Shown: in pieces, positions 22,256 through 36,040 of the stretch | How positions within the stretch are numbered: the stretch's first letter is position 1 | How the letters are laid out: each line of letters starts with the position of its first letter | Assembly: GCA_947044405.1 (NCBI GenBank) | Contig: CAMRHE010000352.1 | Location: 434,001 to 498,000 of the forward strand | From: Leptodactylus fallax | Taxonomy: Eukaryota; Chordata; Amphibia; Anura; Leptodactylidae | Length of the DNA: 64,000 nt | Reading direction: 5' to 3' | Translations under genes and position numbers: made by a program | Notes under the pieces: generated by a model | The model's input: only the letters and a program-made list of their open reading frames with translations | Databases searched by the model: none | Told to the model about the DNA's origin: nothing

Positions 22256-23180
22256 GGAATTCCATCCAATAGAACCAGGTCTTGTTAAAAGTTTCAACAG
22301 TGTTATGCAGGAAAGAGGTAAGGTTCTCCATACGCATAATCTCATTAACCTTCAAAACCCAGAGGGAGAGAGGGGAAGGGGGACTCAGTTCGCTTCCAAA
22401 ACTGCAGGATACATGCCCGAGCCATGAAGACTAAAAATCGAAGCAAGGGGTACTTATAGATATGCACTGGGGTCTGTCGGGTCAGGAGTAATGGAGACTC
22501 CCAGATATTTCAAAGCCCAGCAGAATGGAAATGATTGACTCAAAGTGGAGACCTGTTGGGGGGGAGGGTCACATTAAGGGCTTCGGACTTTAAGAGGTTA
22601 ATCTTGAAGTTAGAAAGCTGAGAATACTCATCAAAGGCAGACATTAGTCATGGGAGAGAGATCTGTGGGCAGGTAAGGAAAAACAATAAATCATCTGCAT
22701 AGGCCGCTACTTTGTAAAGGCGAGATGCATGGGCTACACCCGAGATGTCAGGATGAGATCGGACATGTCTAAGAAAGGGCTCTAGCGTCAAGTACCATTG
22801 GCAATGGGGAAAGACTGTGAGAGGAGACCATTAACCCGAACCTGAACTGAGGGATGGAAATAAAGAGAGAGGATCCAGTTCATCATGTTTTCGCAGAGGT
22901 CCACATGTAACAGAGTTTCCTCCATGAATTGCCAATTAACCCTGTCGAAGGCCTTCTCAGCATCTGTAGATAAGAGCATGAGAGGCCTGCCAGATACCTT
23001 TGCCCCATGTAGGAGGTTAATAGTCTTGGCGGTGTTGTCCCTAGCCTCTTGTCCAGGCATGAAGCCCGCTTGGTCAGAATGTATAATGTCGCTCAACAGG
23101 AGTCAGTTGGAAGGAAAGAATTTTGGCTAGGATTTTAAGATCCACATTCAATAGCGAGATTGGACGATAGCTGGGACAGT
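22256..23180 (-). pseudogene. L1-type LINE ORF2 fragment (reverse transcriptase)
   Basis: The minus-strand frame at 22788-23096 shows HSDQAGFMPG, LLSTDAEKAFDRVNW and LYFHPSVQVRVNG, the L1 reverse-transcriptase block that includes the first catalytic Asp. Further along (near 22690) the complement of AAATCATCTGCATAGG encodes a YADD-type active site in a shifted frame. Both ends are truncated and frames are broken. Confidence 0.85.
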
Positions 23181-24040
23181 GACAGATTAGTACTCGTCTT
23201 AAAAACACATCTTTTTGTTCAGACTTATCACACTACCTGAGCACTCTTTTTTACATTTACTCACACTAAGCTAATGTTTCTTTTCCAAGGCTATCCATTC
23301 TAATATATTCCTCAGAACCTAACTCCTCCATCCATAAGTTATTCTACACTCCATGTACTTAATATCTGTACATTTACAGTTTCATTTATATGACCTGATA
23401 TATTAAAGAATGGTTGGCTCATTGTACCACACAAGCCCTCACCTCTTGTGTCACCCCATAGAGGATCCCTTTTGTCTTCATAGATTTAATTACAAAATTA
23501 AATTAAAATGTGTAGGACTTCCTTGAGTTTACAGCCAGGTACAATATAATGCCATTATAATAGTAAATGAAGGATTGAAATGACAGAATAGCAGCTCTAG
23601 TGCTCTCTTCTAGGTAAACATGGATAATGGCAAGAGGAAAAAAAAATAAAGCTGTTTCTCCCTTATTCATACTTCTTTTAAGAAAGTCTGTCAGCAAGAA
23701 ATAGTAATATAAACTAATCACAGTACCTTGTAGGGCTGTAGAACAGTTTGCAATGAGGTGTTTCTTATTCATGACCGCTACTCCATTCTTCTAAAAATTG
23801 GTCTTTTATCCCTATGCAAATGAGGGCATTTCTTTACATCTCTGGGCTTCTCTATCCAATGCTCCTAACTGCCACCAGGCTTCGACCCAACTAGTTGACT
23901 GACATCCATCTCCTTGTTGCTCATCTTCTGTCTCAGCCACAGAAGATAACAGTAACTGTATTGTGCATGCCCAATGATGACACATTGCGCCCCAGATGCC
24001 ATGGAGGCTGGCTGAATACATCAGCTGTAGCGTCATAAAT
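23181..24040. other. Possible LINE 3' end, otherwise unassigned
   Basis: 23190-23480 resembles the non-coding 3' part of a CR1/L2-type LINE (AAAAACACATCTTTTTGTTCAGAC), but no coding part adjoins it. The rest shows no gene. Confidence 0.3.
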
Positions 24041-24365
24041 AGAGATGAGTGAACAGATTCATTATGGGTTCGACCCAAATATTCCAAATTGTTTGCTTTT
24101 TTAATAAAGTGAACAAATGACAATTTACCTCAAACTGAAAAAACTCTGTTATTTAAGGGCTATTTTTCTGCTCTGGTCACCCAGTACAGTGTGGCAAAGT
24201 GTGCTAACCTGAAAAAGCATTTTTTTCATGCTCATATATACAGTCTCATAGCCTAAAAAAAACCTGTTATATAAGGGTTTTTTTCTGCTCTGCCTACCTA
24301 AGTCAGTCAAAGTCAGCCAAAGTCAGTATGATGGAGTGTGCTAATCTGAACAAATATTATTTCCT

Positions 24366-24545
24366 TAGGCTAAGGCCCCACGTTACGGAAAAGCTGCTTT
24401 TTTTGTTGCACATTTTCCTGTGATTTTTTTAAACCAAAGCCAGGAGTGGATTGAGCCGTAGGGAGAAGTATAAGAACTTCCTTTATATTCCCCACTACTT
24501 CTGTAGCCACTCCTGGGTTTGGATATAAAAAAAAAACCAAAAAAC
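24366..24545. repeat. MITE family M1 copy, right end truncated
   Basis: It begins GGCTAAGGCCCCACG and carries the arms AAAGCCAGGAGTGGATTG and CCACTCCTGGGTTTGG. The flank before it equals the flank of the tandem copy at 11763, read in reverse. Confidence 0.75.
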
Positions 24546-25429
24546 ATACTACTATAATTAAGAAATGAGCAGTAAAAAAAATGACTGGTAAAAAACAGGG
24601 TAGGAGACAGGCAAAAGGAGGTGGAAGAGGAAACACTTGTGCAAGTCCTAACAATACTACTTCTGGTTTTGGTGGTACTGCCAATAGCCGCAGTATTGTT
24701 GCACTTCTTGAGAATGAAGGTGAAGTTTTTTTATTACTTAGCTCACTCATCTCAGTTACAGGAGATGACTGCATCGTAGTATGATGTGATCTTGAGTCAG
24801 GCTTCTGTGTATTCCTCTTCCTCCTCCATAACACGTAATTTATAGCAGGGCCATTCTGGGCTGTCAACTATGTCGCCTTCATATTCTTCACTGAAACAGA
24901 TCCCTGGTAGTGTTGCGGCACCTGCTGAGAAATCTATTTCTCCTAGTCAGAGCAGTCTTCCTCCTGTTTTTGATGAATTGGATGATAACAGTCGACATTG
25001 TGTGAAAGTAGAGGAGGAAGACATGACTGTTGGGGGTGGAGGTAGTAGTGGCAGGAGGTGTGGTACTACTGGTAGTCACTCTGGTAGGGAAGCTAGGGGA
25101 AATTCTGGAAGTGGAAATTATAAGGATGTGCAGGAATCCCATGGCTACAATGTGTCAGAAAAAAGTGGGGAAGACATTGAAATTGCCAATGATGATGATG
25201 AATCTTTTGCAGTTAGGACATAGAAACAGGATCAGGGTGACAAGGTGACATCAGATAAAGAGGGTGTTGGCAGTGATAGTAATGATTCCAGCCAATACAG
25301 TGAAGTCCGTGCTTCTCCATCTAGCCATACTCCTACTGCTAATGCACCTGGGCTAGCCCATAGGGTGGGTGCGTCCTCCCTCTCAGTAACTTGAGTGTTT
25401 AAGGAATACACCTCTGAACTGTACCTGAG

Positions 25430-25760
25430 CAACAAAGGTTCATGGAATCCAGTTCCTGCAAGGGTTTCCAGTTTATTCCTTTTTGATCTTCATTTTGGAA
25501 CTTAGGATTGATTCTTGACTCCGCTTTTGATACTGTCCTGATCTGATGTTTTCCTGTGTACTGTACGACTGTATATGGCTTCCTACAACTCTGCTTCTCC
25601 ACTGCCTGCTCCTGACCTTTGGACTAGACTATGCTTTAGCCTGACCCTTTCGTGCTACGTCTGTGTCTCTTTGGCTTTTGGAAGAGCTGCCACCTACAAC
25701 AGGACTACTCCTAAAGGTTGCAACCTGATCGTTCCCTGCAGGGAAGACCAGATTGATGTA
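25430..25760. repeat. CT-rich insertion in the hAT pseudogene
   Basis: A stretch rich in CTGACT and CCTGAC words, resembling in composition the minus strand of 60900-61330. It has no hAT coding similarity and separates the acidic part from the catalytic part. Confidence 0.35.
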
Positions 25761-27600
25761 TAGGGTTAAACAATGAAAAGCAGGGGACCACATAGACAAC
25801 GGAGTAGCCCAAATTAAAACTGATTAGGTGGCCCAGTTGGTCCACATTCTGCTGTCAGTTATGGCTGCTATGTAGTTTTACAGTTAATGACCCTGGATCC
25901 TTTTCCAACTGGGCAGTGTTGCCAGTGAAAATGGCACCAATTTTGTTGCTGCGCTGCAGTTAGGTCGAAAAACACATTGTCCCTGTATGATGCATGTGCT
26001 TAATCTGGTGGTTTGCCACTTTATTAACCTGTATAATTACTTAAAAGTGGTGCTCCTCATGGGCAGAAAAATCTCTGTGATTACAACTGTTATTTAAAGC
26101 GACAAATCTATATGCTTATTTGCAACGTTCCAACCCGGTGGAACTCCACCTTAAACATGTTGGAGCGTCTGTGTGAGCAGCAGAATGTGGTAAATGATTA
26201 TTGCATGATTCAGACCAGAGGGACAGTGTGTTTCTTCAAAATACGTCATTGGAAACTCTTGAGGGAAGTGTGCCGGTTTCTCAAACCCTTTGAAGACACT
26301 ACCAACTTTGTTAACAGGGATAACTGTAACATCAACGATGTGATCACTTTATTGTATATCTTACAGAAAACACTTATACAAACATGGAATTAGGGATGGA
26401 AGAGGAGGAACAGTTTCCACCTCTTAGTCAACGTTATATCCCTGGGTTGATGGAGGAGGATAAGAATTTGGGTGAGGGTCATTATGGTGGAGGAACTGGT
26501 ACTCTTGGACTGGAAGAAGAGGAGGAGAAAGACTCTCCCTTGGATCCAGAGAGGACCCTTGATATGTTAAAGGGAAGGAGGCTTTCAAGATGATGATGAT
26601 CATGACAACTACCACACTGGCCAAGATTATTATTAGCATCAAGCAAAGGCATAAATACTGGTTGGAAGTGTTCTGAGACTCTCTCTATGAAGCCAAAATG
26701 GGGAAATACTTCCATGCCTCCCTAAGGAAAAAAAAATTGGAATATTATCAGGATAGTGGCTGTATACCCAGCTTACCACAGCATCTAGGGAGACCACTGC
26801 AAGTACCCTGGTGGCCTCTGCCCGCTCCCAGTCCACCTCACTCAGCCAATGCTGCACCTTTTCAGCTAGTTAAACAGCTATAACCGTCAGAAATAAAAGC
26901 AACAACATCAGCAGTCAGTACAGTATCTGGAACATGATGAACCAGAAACTTTTCAGCTCGCAGTGCCAACCAGAGCCACAACAGGAGGCTGACACACACC
27001 GGCTGCACCAGCAAGTACAGTCGTAGCTAGAGTGCACCTATATTCCAGCAAATAATTCTCACCCCATGGAACTCTGGCCCAATAGGTAAGAGCAGTGGAA
27101 GGAGCACGTCCAGTTTGAGATGGGAGTTTTATCTTGTGCATCCTCAGGCGTAATGGCCGAGAGGGTGTTCAGTGCAGCCAGTGGCACTGTAACACCTAGA
27201 AGGACGAAACTGTCCACAGATAGCATGGAAAAAAATATATTTGTCAAAATAGTCAAATAGTGGTGCCACCATCTCCCTTTATCATGTTCTATTTTCTGTA
27301 CTGCTGATCCTGTCTGCTACTCCTAAACAGCTACCAGCACTGTCACCACTCAGCCAGACATGTCCTGCAGTCTTGTCCATCACATTGATAGAGCGTTGAC
27401 ATAAAAAGAAAAAACATTTTGATTTCACATCAGCCAATTCTTCATCACTTTTCAAGATGCTCACTGCCACATACTGTATTTGTCTCCCATATGAAAACAA
27501 GCATGCAGTACTTGCAAGTCATCAAAACGGTCTAATTTTTCTAAATTGCTTTTTTGCAGTATAACCTTTTCTCTCAAAAAAGGGTAATTTTTGGGCAGTT

Positions 27601-27825
27601 TTAGGCTGAAGCCCCACGTTGCGGAAACGCAGCTTTTTTGTTGCAGATTTTGTTGCGGTTTTTTGAGCCAAAGTCAGGAATAGAATGAGCAGATGGTAGA
27701 AGTATAAGAGCTTCCTATTTATTTCCCATTACTTTTGTAGCCACTCCTAAGTTTTGCTCAAAAAACCCAGTAAAATCTGCAATAAAAGAAGCTGCATTTC
27801 TGCAACGTGGGGCCTCAGTCTTAAA
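27601..27825. repeat. MITE family M1 copy, near complete
   Basis: It starts TTAGGCTGAAGCCCCACG and ends CGTGGGGCCTCAGTCTTAA, with AGCCAAAGTCAGGA and TCCTAAGTTTTGCTC arms. It is the clearest single copy of the family here. Confidence 0.82.
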
Positions 27826-28594
27826 TGTTAAAATGTGCAAAAGGGAGTTGTAGTGCATGGTTAAACTAAACTGAGCTGTTGTCTCATCAGTATTCATTGG
27901 CCTGAGGTAATGCCACAGTGTAGTGAATAATCATTAAAGGGGTTATCTGGGATGAAACAAAAATTAACCCCTAAACTACAGTAAAACCCCTCCCCCTTCT
28001 AAATTCTAATTTACTTGTATTTTAAAAAAAATCTATAATTACCCACATGACTGCCCCAGGGACATTTTCTGATAATCCGGTGACTTTCTGTCACCATTAC
28101 TCCCCCTCTTCCTACCCCATAATACTTACATACCTTTCTCTCTGAGAAGGGATCCTCCCCTCTTCCTCTTGCTCAGTCTGGAGGTGCCTGCGACACATGC
28201 GCAGTAGAGATGGCACTCCATCTCTACTGCGCAGGAGTCAGATGAACTTCCGGTCTCTGTACGTGCTGGCAGAGAGGAAGAGAAGCGTCTCCAGCCTGCG
28301 CACAGTGAACGAAAAGGAGGAGCCGTCTCCCAGAGAGGAAGACAGGTAAGTATGATGTGGTGGGGGGGATGGGCTTAGTTAGTTAGTTGGGAAGGGCTAG
28401 TAGTGGGCAGGATAGGTAGGGAGACAGGGAGGGGGGTGTATTGGAGTGAGAGAGAAGGGGGGCGGTGACATGGAGGTAGTGTTCAAGGTACACAGGAAGC
28501 TACACAGCAGGAAGCTAAACCATGTAAACAAATGCAGAAGATGTCAGGAGCTCCAAGAGAAACCCAGAAATCACTCAAAACACTGCTAAAGGTA
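27826..28594. repeat. Non-coding repeat with a strong hairpin
   Basis: It begins near AAAGGGGTTATCTGGGATGA (27937), a recurrent non-coding repeat type, and includes the hairpin at 28199-28234 and G-rich sequence at 28360-28460. No gene is seen. Confidence 0.45.
28199..28234. repeat. Perfect 16-bp inverted repeat with 4-base loop
   Basis: TGCGCAGTAGAGATGG and its exact complement are separated by CACT. This would fold into a stable hairpin as DNA or RNA. Confidence 0.85.
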
Positions 28595-28596
28595 TA

Positions 28597-29935
<1,339 letters not shown>

Positions 29936-30142
29936 GCTGACTGGAGTCTCTTGTGAGCTGGGCCTTTTTCTGACTGATCCCTCTGTCCCTGCCTGGAGGT
30001 CTGGGAGCCGGCACTCCTCTCTCCTGCTTGCTACTCTGCACGTGGGGACCTTCACCTAACTCCTCTGGGCAACACTGCAAAACAACATCTGCTGCAGCCA
30101 TCAACTGTTTCTGACCCATTGAAGGTGTGTGCTTCGGTATGG

Positions 30143-30440
30143 TTTGTCACCCCGCTGACTGCTCTTTCTTTGAGGTTTTACTTATAATCCAGTGAAGGTT
30201 GCTGTATGTACTATTGGACTGGTGAGTTACCATCTGCCCTCTCCTAGTTCCTCCTGGCAATCTATTTATTTCACTACTCCGCTGACGGCTCTCTCTTGGA
30301 GGCATCGCTTATAATCCAGTGACAGTTGCCATCTGTACTATTGGACTGTTGAGTTACCGTCTGTCCTCGGCTGGTTGATTGGCCCTAGTGGCCCGACACA
30401 GAGGCTCCTACCGTTCAACTGTTCTTAGCCAGAGACTTTG
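30143..30440 (+). promoter_or_regulatory. Tandem monomers in the L1 5' UTR
   Basis: About 130-bp units share GCTTATAATCCAGTGA-like and CTATTGGACTG-like segments: unit 1 from about 30151, unit 2 from about 30281, and a partial third near 30431 (GCTTATAATCC). Such monomers drive transcription in some known L1 families; promoter function here is inferred. Confidence 0.65.
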
Positions 30441-30464
30441 CTTATAATCCTCTGAGACCGACCT

Positions 30465-31419
30465 GGTCTTGCCATAACCACACCTCCTCCTTTGCCATCA
30501 TATCCACCCTTACGGTACGCAGGAAAAGCGGCCGCCGACTCTCTAAAACGAGTCGCCCGCAATCAACCTCTGTCTCTGATCGCCTGAGGGGGTTCTCCAG
30601 GGCCGCATCCTCTTCTGCATCCTCATCACTTGAAGCAGCCTCTCCTGCCCTTCCAGAGGAAGACCCCAAGCCCACTTTAAAACAAGTTACTGGACAGCTG
30701 CTGGAGGCAATCCATGCCGGCACTTCCTCGCTGACCGGGAAAACTGAAGAGGTAAAAATTGACCTGGGCCTGCTCCACCAGGACTTTCAGACCTTGCGAG
30801 GTAGGGGGCGTGAGGTGGAGGATCGGATCTCTCGGTGGAGGACACTGTCAACCCACTTCCTGCCAAGCTCCAGGACCTGGAGAGGGCTGCAAATCTGTGG
30901 ACCCAGGGTGCGGATGATTTGGAGAATAGACTGCAACGAAATAATCTCCGTATTCTCGGCCTGCCGCAGCGGGTGGAGGTTGACGATCCTCGGGCCTTTG
31001 TGGAGGGGTGGCTGAAGAATGTCTTGCCGGAGGCTCACTTCTCACCAATATTTGCAGAGGAACGGGCCCACAGGGTTCCAGCTAAACCGCTGCCTCAGGG
31101 CGCACCTCTTCGGCCCTTGTTGGCCCGTCTGATTAATAGCACAGATCGAGATACAGCACTGCGAGCTGCACGCCAGGCTGGTGAGCTTAAATACAATGGA
31201 GCTGCAGTGGCCATGTTTCCAGATTTCTCGGCGGCTCTCCAGAAGACCCGAGCATCCTTCGTGGCCGTGAAAAGACGGCTGCGAGAAAAGGCTATACAAT
31301 ACTCCATGATTTACCCAGCTCGTCTTCGTGTCATCCATGACGGCAGGTCCCTCTTCTTCACTTCACCAAAGGATGTGGAGGACTGGCTATCTCTTCTACC
31401 TCGATCTCCGAGGCGCTGA
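30465..31419 (+). pseudogene. L1 ORF1 (RNA-binding chaperone), frame-shifted
   Basis: The first part (to about 30835) is basic, Ser-rich and then coiled-coil-like. A one-base frame change near 30835 leads to the clear second part, with DLENRLQRNNLRILGLPQ opening the RNA-recognition motif and the basic C-terminal domain ending at 31419. In L1 elements the trimeric ORF1 protein coats the transcript. I see no convincing ATG at the natural start. Confidence 0.85.
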
Positions 31420-31919
31420 TCCTGAGGGCGTGTGGTGAGGGGTCCGATTGGACCATACATAAGGACTTATGTTTTACGGGATGCTCTCGTTTTACTGCAT
31501 AGTAGTTTTATGACAATGTGCGGTTCTGTTATCATATTATCCTGTATCTTTATAGCTACCTTGGCTGGCGGCCCCCGAGGCGCCGGTGTATCCTATTTAC
31601 TTATGTGAACCTGGCTGTTGAAAGTATATCTCCTAGCCTATTGATCACCTATACTTTTAAGACAGTGCCCCGTATACCAACCATTTTGGGTGCACTTCTT
31701 ACCCCCGTTATTTGTAGCCACGGTTATCTTAACGAATATTGTTTTGTTTATGTCAGTAATATGTCTCACACCCTTTAGGGGTGCAATGCTTTATTTAGTT
31801 TGTATACGGTTCTTAGGTTGCTGCACACCACTCTGTGTCTCACTCAACCACGCACTACACACTCATATGCGGGTCATTTTTGGGGTCCTGAACTGCCATG
31901 ATTATATTCTTAGACGACC

Positions 31920-34900
31920 ATGGCGTCATTTAGTGTACTATCTTGGAATGTGAGGGGCCTGGGCAGCCCACGAAAGAGGTCGCTAGTTTTTTCCCAGATT
32001 AGAAGGGCTGACCCACACCTCATATGCCTTCAAGAAACTCATTTGATTCCAGACAATTCCAGACGACTTCAAAAGCCATGGGTTCAGTGGGCGGCTCATT
32101 CTACACATACTTCCTATTCCAGAGGGGTGTCCATCTTGGTGCATTGTAGACTCAGGTGGGAGCCGGGCCTCATTGTAAGGGACTCCGAGGGACAATACGT
32201 TTTTGCCTAGGCCTGGGTTGATTCGGTCCTGTATGTTATCCTGGGCGTGTACCTGCCACCGGCGTCTGATCTCTCTGTGCTCCAGCAGGCTGCACAGTTT
32301 GCGACCAGATTCCCTGGGGCTATTGTATTATATCTGGGTGATTTTAATAAAGTTATGGATATTGCTTTGGACCGGTTCTCTGCGGAGCCGGATTCCCCCT
32401 CTCTACCTCACCCTACTACAATGGCCAAAATAATCCATGAACTAGGATGGCAGGATTTGTGGCAGGTTCGGTTTCCAGAGGCCCGCACTTTTTCCTGTCA
32501 GTCTGCCAACAGACATACTCTGTCTAGGATTGACCATGTTTTTGGAAATACTAAAACCTGTTCTCTGTTGCAGACCATATCCTATTTACCTAGGGCAGTG
32601 TCTGATCATTCCCCTTTGTTAGTCCAATTAAATAGTAGTACGGCTGCCAGACCACGACAGGGTTGGCGAATCCACCCATTTTGGTTGAAACTATTTGTAC
32701 CACATGATCGAATACCCGACCAACTTCAGACGTTTTTGACCATTAATTCCCCAGATACTTCACCACTCCTCTTATGGGAAACCACGAAGGCATATCTTAG
32801 AGGTTGTATTAAGTCCTCCATTTCCTTTGTAAAAGGGAGTCCTCACTGTTGGAAACTACCTTGGCGACCCAGTGTGCTTCTCTCGAAGCCGCCTACGTGG
32901 CTAATCCAACTGATGAGGCTAGATCTCAGTGGTTACTGACGGGAAGACAGTATCTGCATATACTACATGACAAGGCACGTAGGTCTCTGTTTTTTAACAA
33001 ACAGAAGTTTTACGAACTTGGTAACCAGTTAAGCAGCCTTCTGGCTCAACTGGTACATCAAAACACGGCCTCACCTGCAGTATTACGGGTGCATTCAGAG
33101 ACGGGGGAGGTACTTCCAATAGCTCGGCCATTAGTGACAGATTTCATAGGTATTACAGTGAGTTATACCTCTCCAAGCTTAGAGTCACCGAACGGGAACT
33201 TGCTACCTATTTGGATTTGATCCCCCTTCCCACTTTGTCAGATGACCAACGTGCTTTTTTAGATTCCCCTTTTATGCTGGAGGAACTTTCGGGAACCCTG
33301 GCAGATATGGCAAGGGGCAAATCACCTGGCCCGGATGGCATCCCAGTGGAGGTTTACGCCCAGTATGGGGACCTACTTCTCCTGGTGTTGCTTGAATGTT
33401 ACAATGCTGCCTTTGTGGGCCACGGCCTCCTGGAGTCCTTTTACGATGCCACTATTATCCTGTTACTTAAGCCTGACAAGGATCCGCTGGACTGCGGCTC
33501 ATATAGGCCTATATCACTGCTTAATATAGACTATAAACTCCTTACTAAAATGTTGGCAAATAGGCTCAATTCTGTTGTTCTCGACCTTGTTCACCTGGAT
33601 CAGACAGGCTCCTGGAAAATCCACATCGGATAATCTCAGACGGGTTCAGGTGATAACTCAGATTGGTGCATCATCCTCACATGACTGGGCGGTGGCCTCT
33701 TTAGATGCAACAAAGGCGTTCGACTCTGTCGAGTGGCCTTTCTTATTGCAGGTGTTGCGTGGATACGGATTTGGAGAGGGGTTCATTACCTGGATTTCCC
33801 TTTTATACAGTTCCCCTAGAGCGGCGCTGTCGATTAATGGCACGTTGTCTTCCTACTTTCCCCTAGGTAGGGGTACAAGACAGGGCTGTCCATTGTCACC
33901 GCTACTGTTTGCTTTGGCGGTGGAGCCCTTGGCAATACTGCTTCGGAACGACCCCATATACAGAGACATAGTGATAGGCACCCGGGAGGAGAGGACAGCA
34001 CTTTACGCTGATGATTTACTCCTGTTCATGAGTGACCCCTCCCAGTCCCTGCCCAGAGCCATGGCTGTAATTGATGAGTTTGGTAATTATTCTGGCCTGC
34101 GGACCAACTGGACTAAGTCCTCATACATGCATATTGGCCGCACGTCGAGTGTAGCTGAGGGGGATGTGGTATGTGGGTTGAGGACTGTCTCAATATGCAG
34201 ATATTTGGGCATTTTTATATCTAAAGACCATAAGTGTTTTTTGGAACAGAACATTTTTCCGCTCATCTCGCACTTTAGGGCCAAGTTTAACCTCTGGGCT
34301 ACACTAGCTTTGTCGGTGGCTGGTAGAATCAACCTTGTTAAAATGATAGTGCTGCCTAAATGTTTATATGCTTTAAGCCACTCTGCTGTGTCTGTGCCCC
34401 TTAGATTTTGTAAACAAATGGACTCTCTTATTATCTCCTTTGTATGGGGGAATTCTAGATCTAAGCTTAGGTTGTCATCTCTACAATGACCGAAGCAGCT
34501 CGGTGGTACATCGCTTCCTGATCTGTTTCTTTACTACCTGGCAGGACAGCTCCGTTTCATCCAGAAGTGGCTCTCATCTGATCCCCTGCCGGGGTCCGAG
34601 GCACATCTGGCTCACCACCTGGGTCTGCGTATTCTGTGGCCGGTGTTGGAGCGCCCAACCATGTTCAGGGGGAAATTGTTGCCTATTCATGCTCTGGCGG
34701 GACAGGTTTGGCGTCAGGCGAAAAAGGTGTCCGCCTACTCTGATGTACCTGCGGAGACCCCGCTTTGGCGCAACCCTGGTCTGCCGGCGCTATTTGCCCT
34801 GCCTGGTGCTCAGGCCTGGTTGCAGTATGGTGTGTCCTCTCTTAATGACCTGTATACCCAAGGCGTTTTTAGAACATTTGACTCACTAAGCTCTTCCTAT

Positions 34901-35710
34901 GGCATCCCTAGAGCACAGTTCTTTAGATATTTACAGATTCGACATGCACTCTCTTCTCAGTTCCCAGATCGGATGGACAATATATCTGAGTATCCGCTTA
35001 TCGGAATACTTCGCTCGCAGGGCCCTGGGGGTTTGATCTCTACTTTGTATGCACATCTGAAACAGGCCAAGGTATCCTCATTGGACGCCCCGGCCCTGAC
35101 GCGATGGCGCATTAATATCCCAGCTCTCACAAATGAGATGTTTCAAGACATTCTTGAATCTCCTCAGCATGTGTCACCCCCAGCAAATAACAAACTGATT
35201 CAAACATATATTCTACACCAATGCTACTTGACACCTTCCCGTCTTTACAAAATGGGACGACTACCCAACCCAGGTTGCCTTAGGTGTCCCTGTCCACAGT
35301 CAGATTTTTGGCATATGATTTGGGTCTGTCCGATCATACAATGTTTTTGGAAAGGGGTCGTGGATCTCCTGGTGGAAGTTCTGGCTAAACCTATACCATT
35401 AACCCCAGAGGTATGCTTCTTTGGCATATTAGATGAAGAATTATGGCAACACCATGTTAGAATCTTCTTGCGGGAGTCTTTATTTTATGCCAGGAAAGCT
35501 ATCGCACTGCGATGGATGGCTTCGAGACCCCCATCAGTATCTCAGTGGAGGAACCTTGTTAATACTGTTCTTCCTTTTAACCAGATTGTGTATAAAGGGA
35601 GAGGATGTCCTCAGAAATTCCATAAGGTGTGGGGAACATGGTGCAATTCTTCGGTAACTCAATATACGGCTCCCTCATTGCGTACTGCCATTCATTTACT
35701 TACGCCGTGA
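31920..35710 (+). pseudogene. L1 ORF2 (endonuclease and reverse transcriptase), broken
   Basis: It starts with an apurinic-type endonuclease (SVLSWNVRGLGSPRKR, LQETHL, YLGDFN, later SDHSPL). A TAG lies at about 32208. The reverse transcriptase follows, with GKSPGPDGIPVE, YRPISLLN, SLDATKAFDSVEW, RGTRQGCPLSPLLF and YADDLLLF (near 34005), then the C-terminal domain with a CX3C-type Cys/His stretch near 35275-35340. Frame changes occur near 32860, 33215, 33600 and 34490-34640. The length of about 1260 codons is normal for L1/Tx1 elements. Not active, but unusually complete. Confidence 0.9.
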
Positions 35711-36040
35711 TGGGTGGGAGACGCCGGGAGTATCCACGACCTCTCATCTTGGATTGTATTCTTGTTGTTATCCTTGATTTTTTGATTGCATGTTTTGTAT
35801 ATTTATAATTGATTTATACGGTATTATATATGTTCTGCATATCTCCTTTTCTGTACCAAGGCTACGTTGTATTGCCCAAGTGGTGCGTGGGCGATAGACT
35901 GACGAGATGGAGATGTAGTACTTTGAGTGACTCTGTATCAAAATTCTTGTTTTTCTTGTGCGCAACCTGCTATATATGTTCTGTTTCCTTTTCTTGTGTC
36001 TGGTACACAATTTTCAATAAAACGAGTTTAAAAAAAAAAA

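Larger units (their letters stand above)
24041..27262 (+). pseudogene. Decayed hAT transposase gene
   Basis: A hAT-like TIR-type AGAGATGAGTGAAC lies near 24046. An acidic, Ser/Gly-rich N-terminal part is readable at 24870-25223. The conserved transposase region appears at 26112-26393 (VPTRWNSTLNMLERL, related to the hAT at 39029-43331). The C-terminal dimerisation region is readable at about 27130-27260 (GVMAERVFSAA-like, then RRTKLST-like). Many stops and at least one insertion (about 25430-25760) break it. The element predates the MITE copies within and beside it. Confidence 0.75.
29936..36040 (+). mobile_element. Nearly full-length L1/Tx1-type LINE
   Basis: It has a 5' region with promoter-like tandem repeats (30143-30440), ORF1 (about 30465-31419), ORF2 (31920-35710), a 3' UTR with AATAAA at 36016-36021 and a poly-A tail at about 36030-36040. 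The left flank is a family B Tc1 copy and the right flank is a family A Tc1 copy, so no simple target duplication is seen. Confidence 0.9.

Noticed and set aside
24870..25223. Acidic 117-codon frame as an independent host exon
   Set aside because: It lies upstream of decayed hAT transposase in the same orientation and resembles the acidic parts of hAT proteins.
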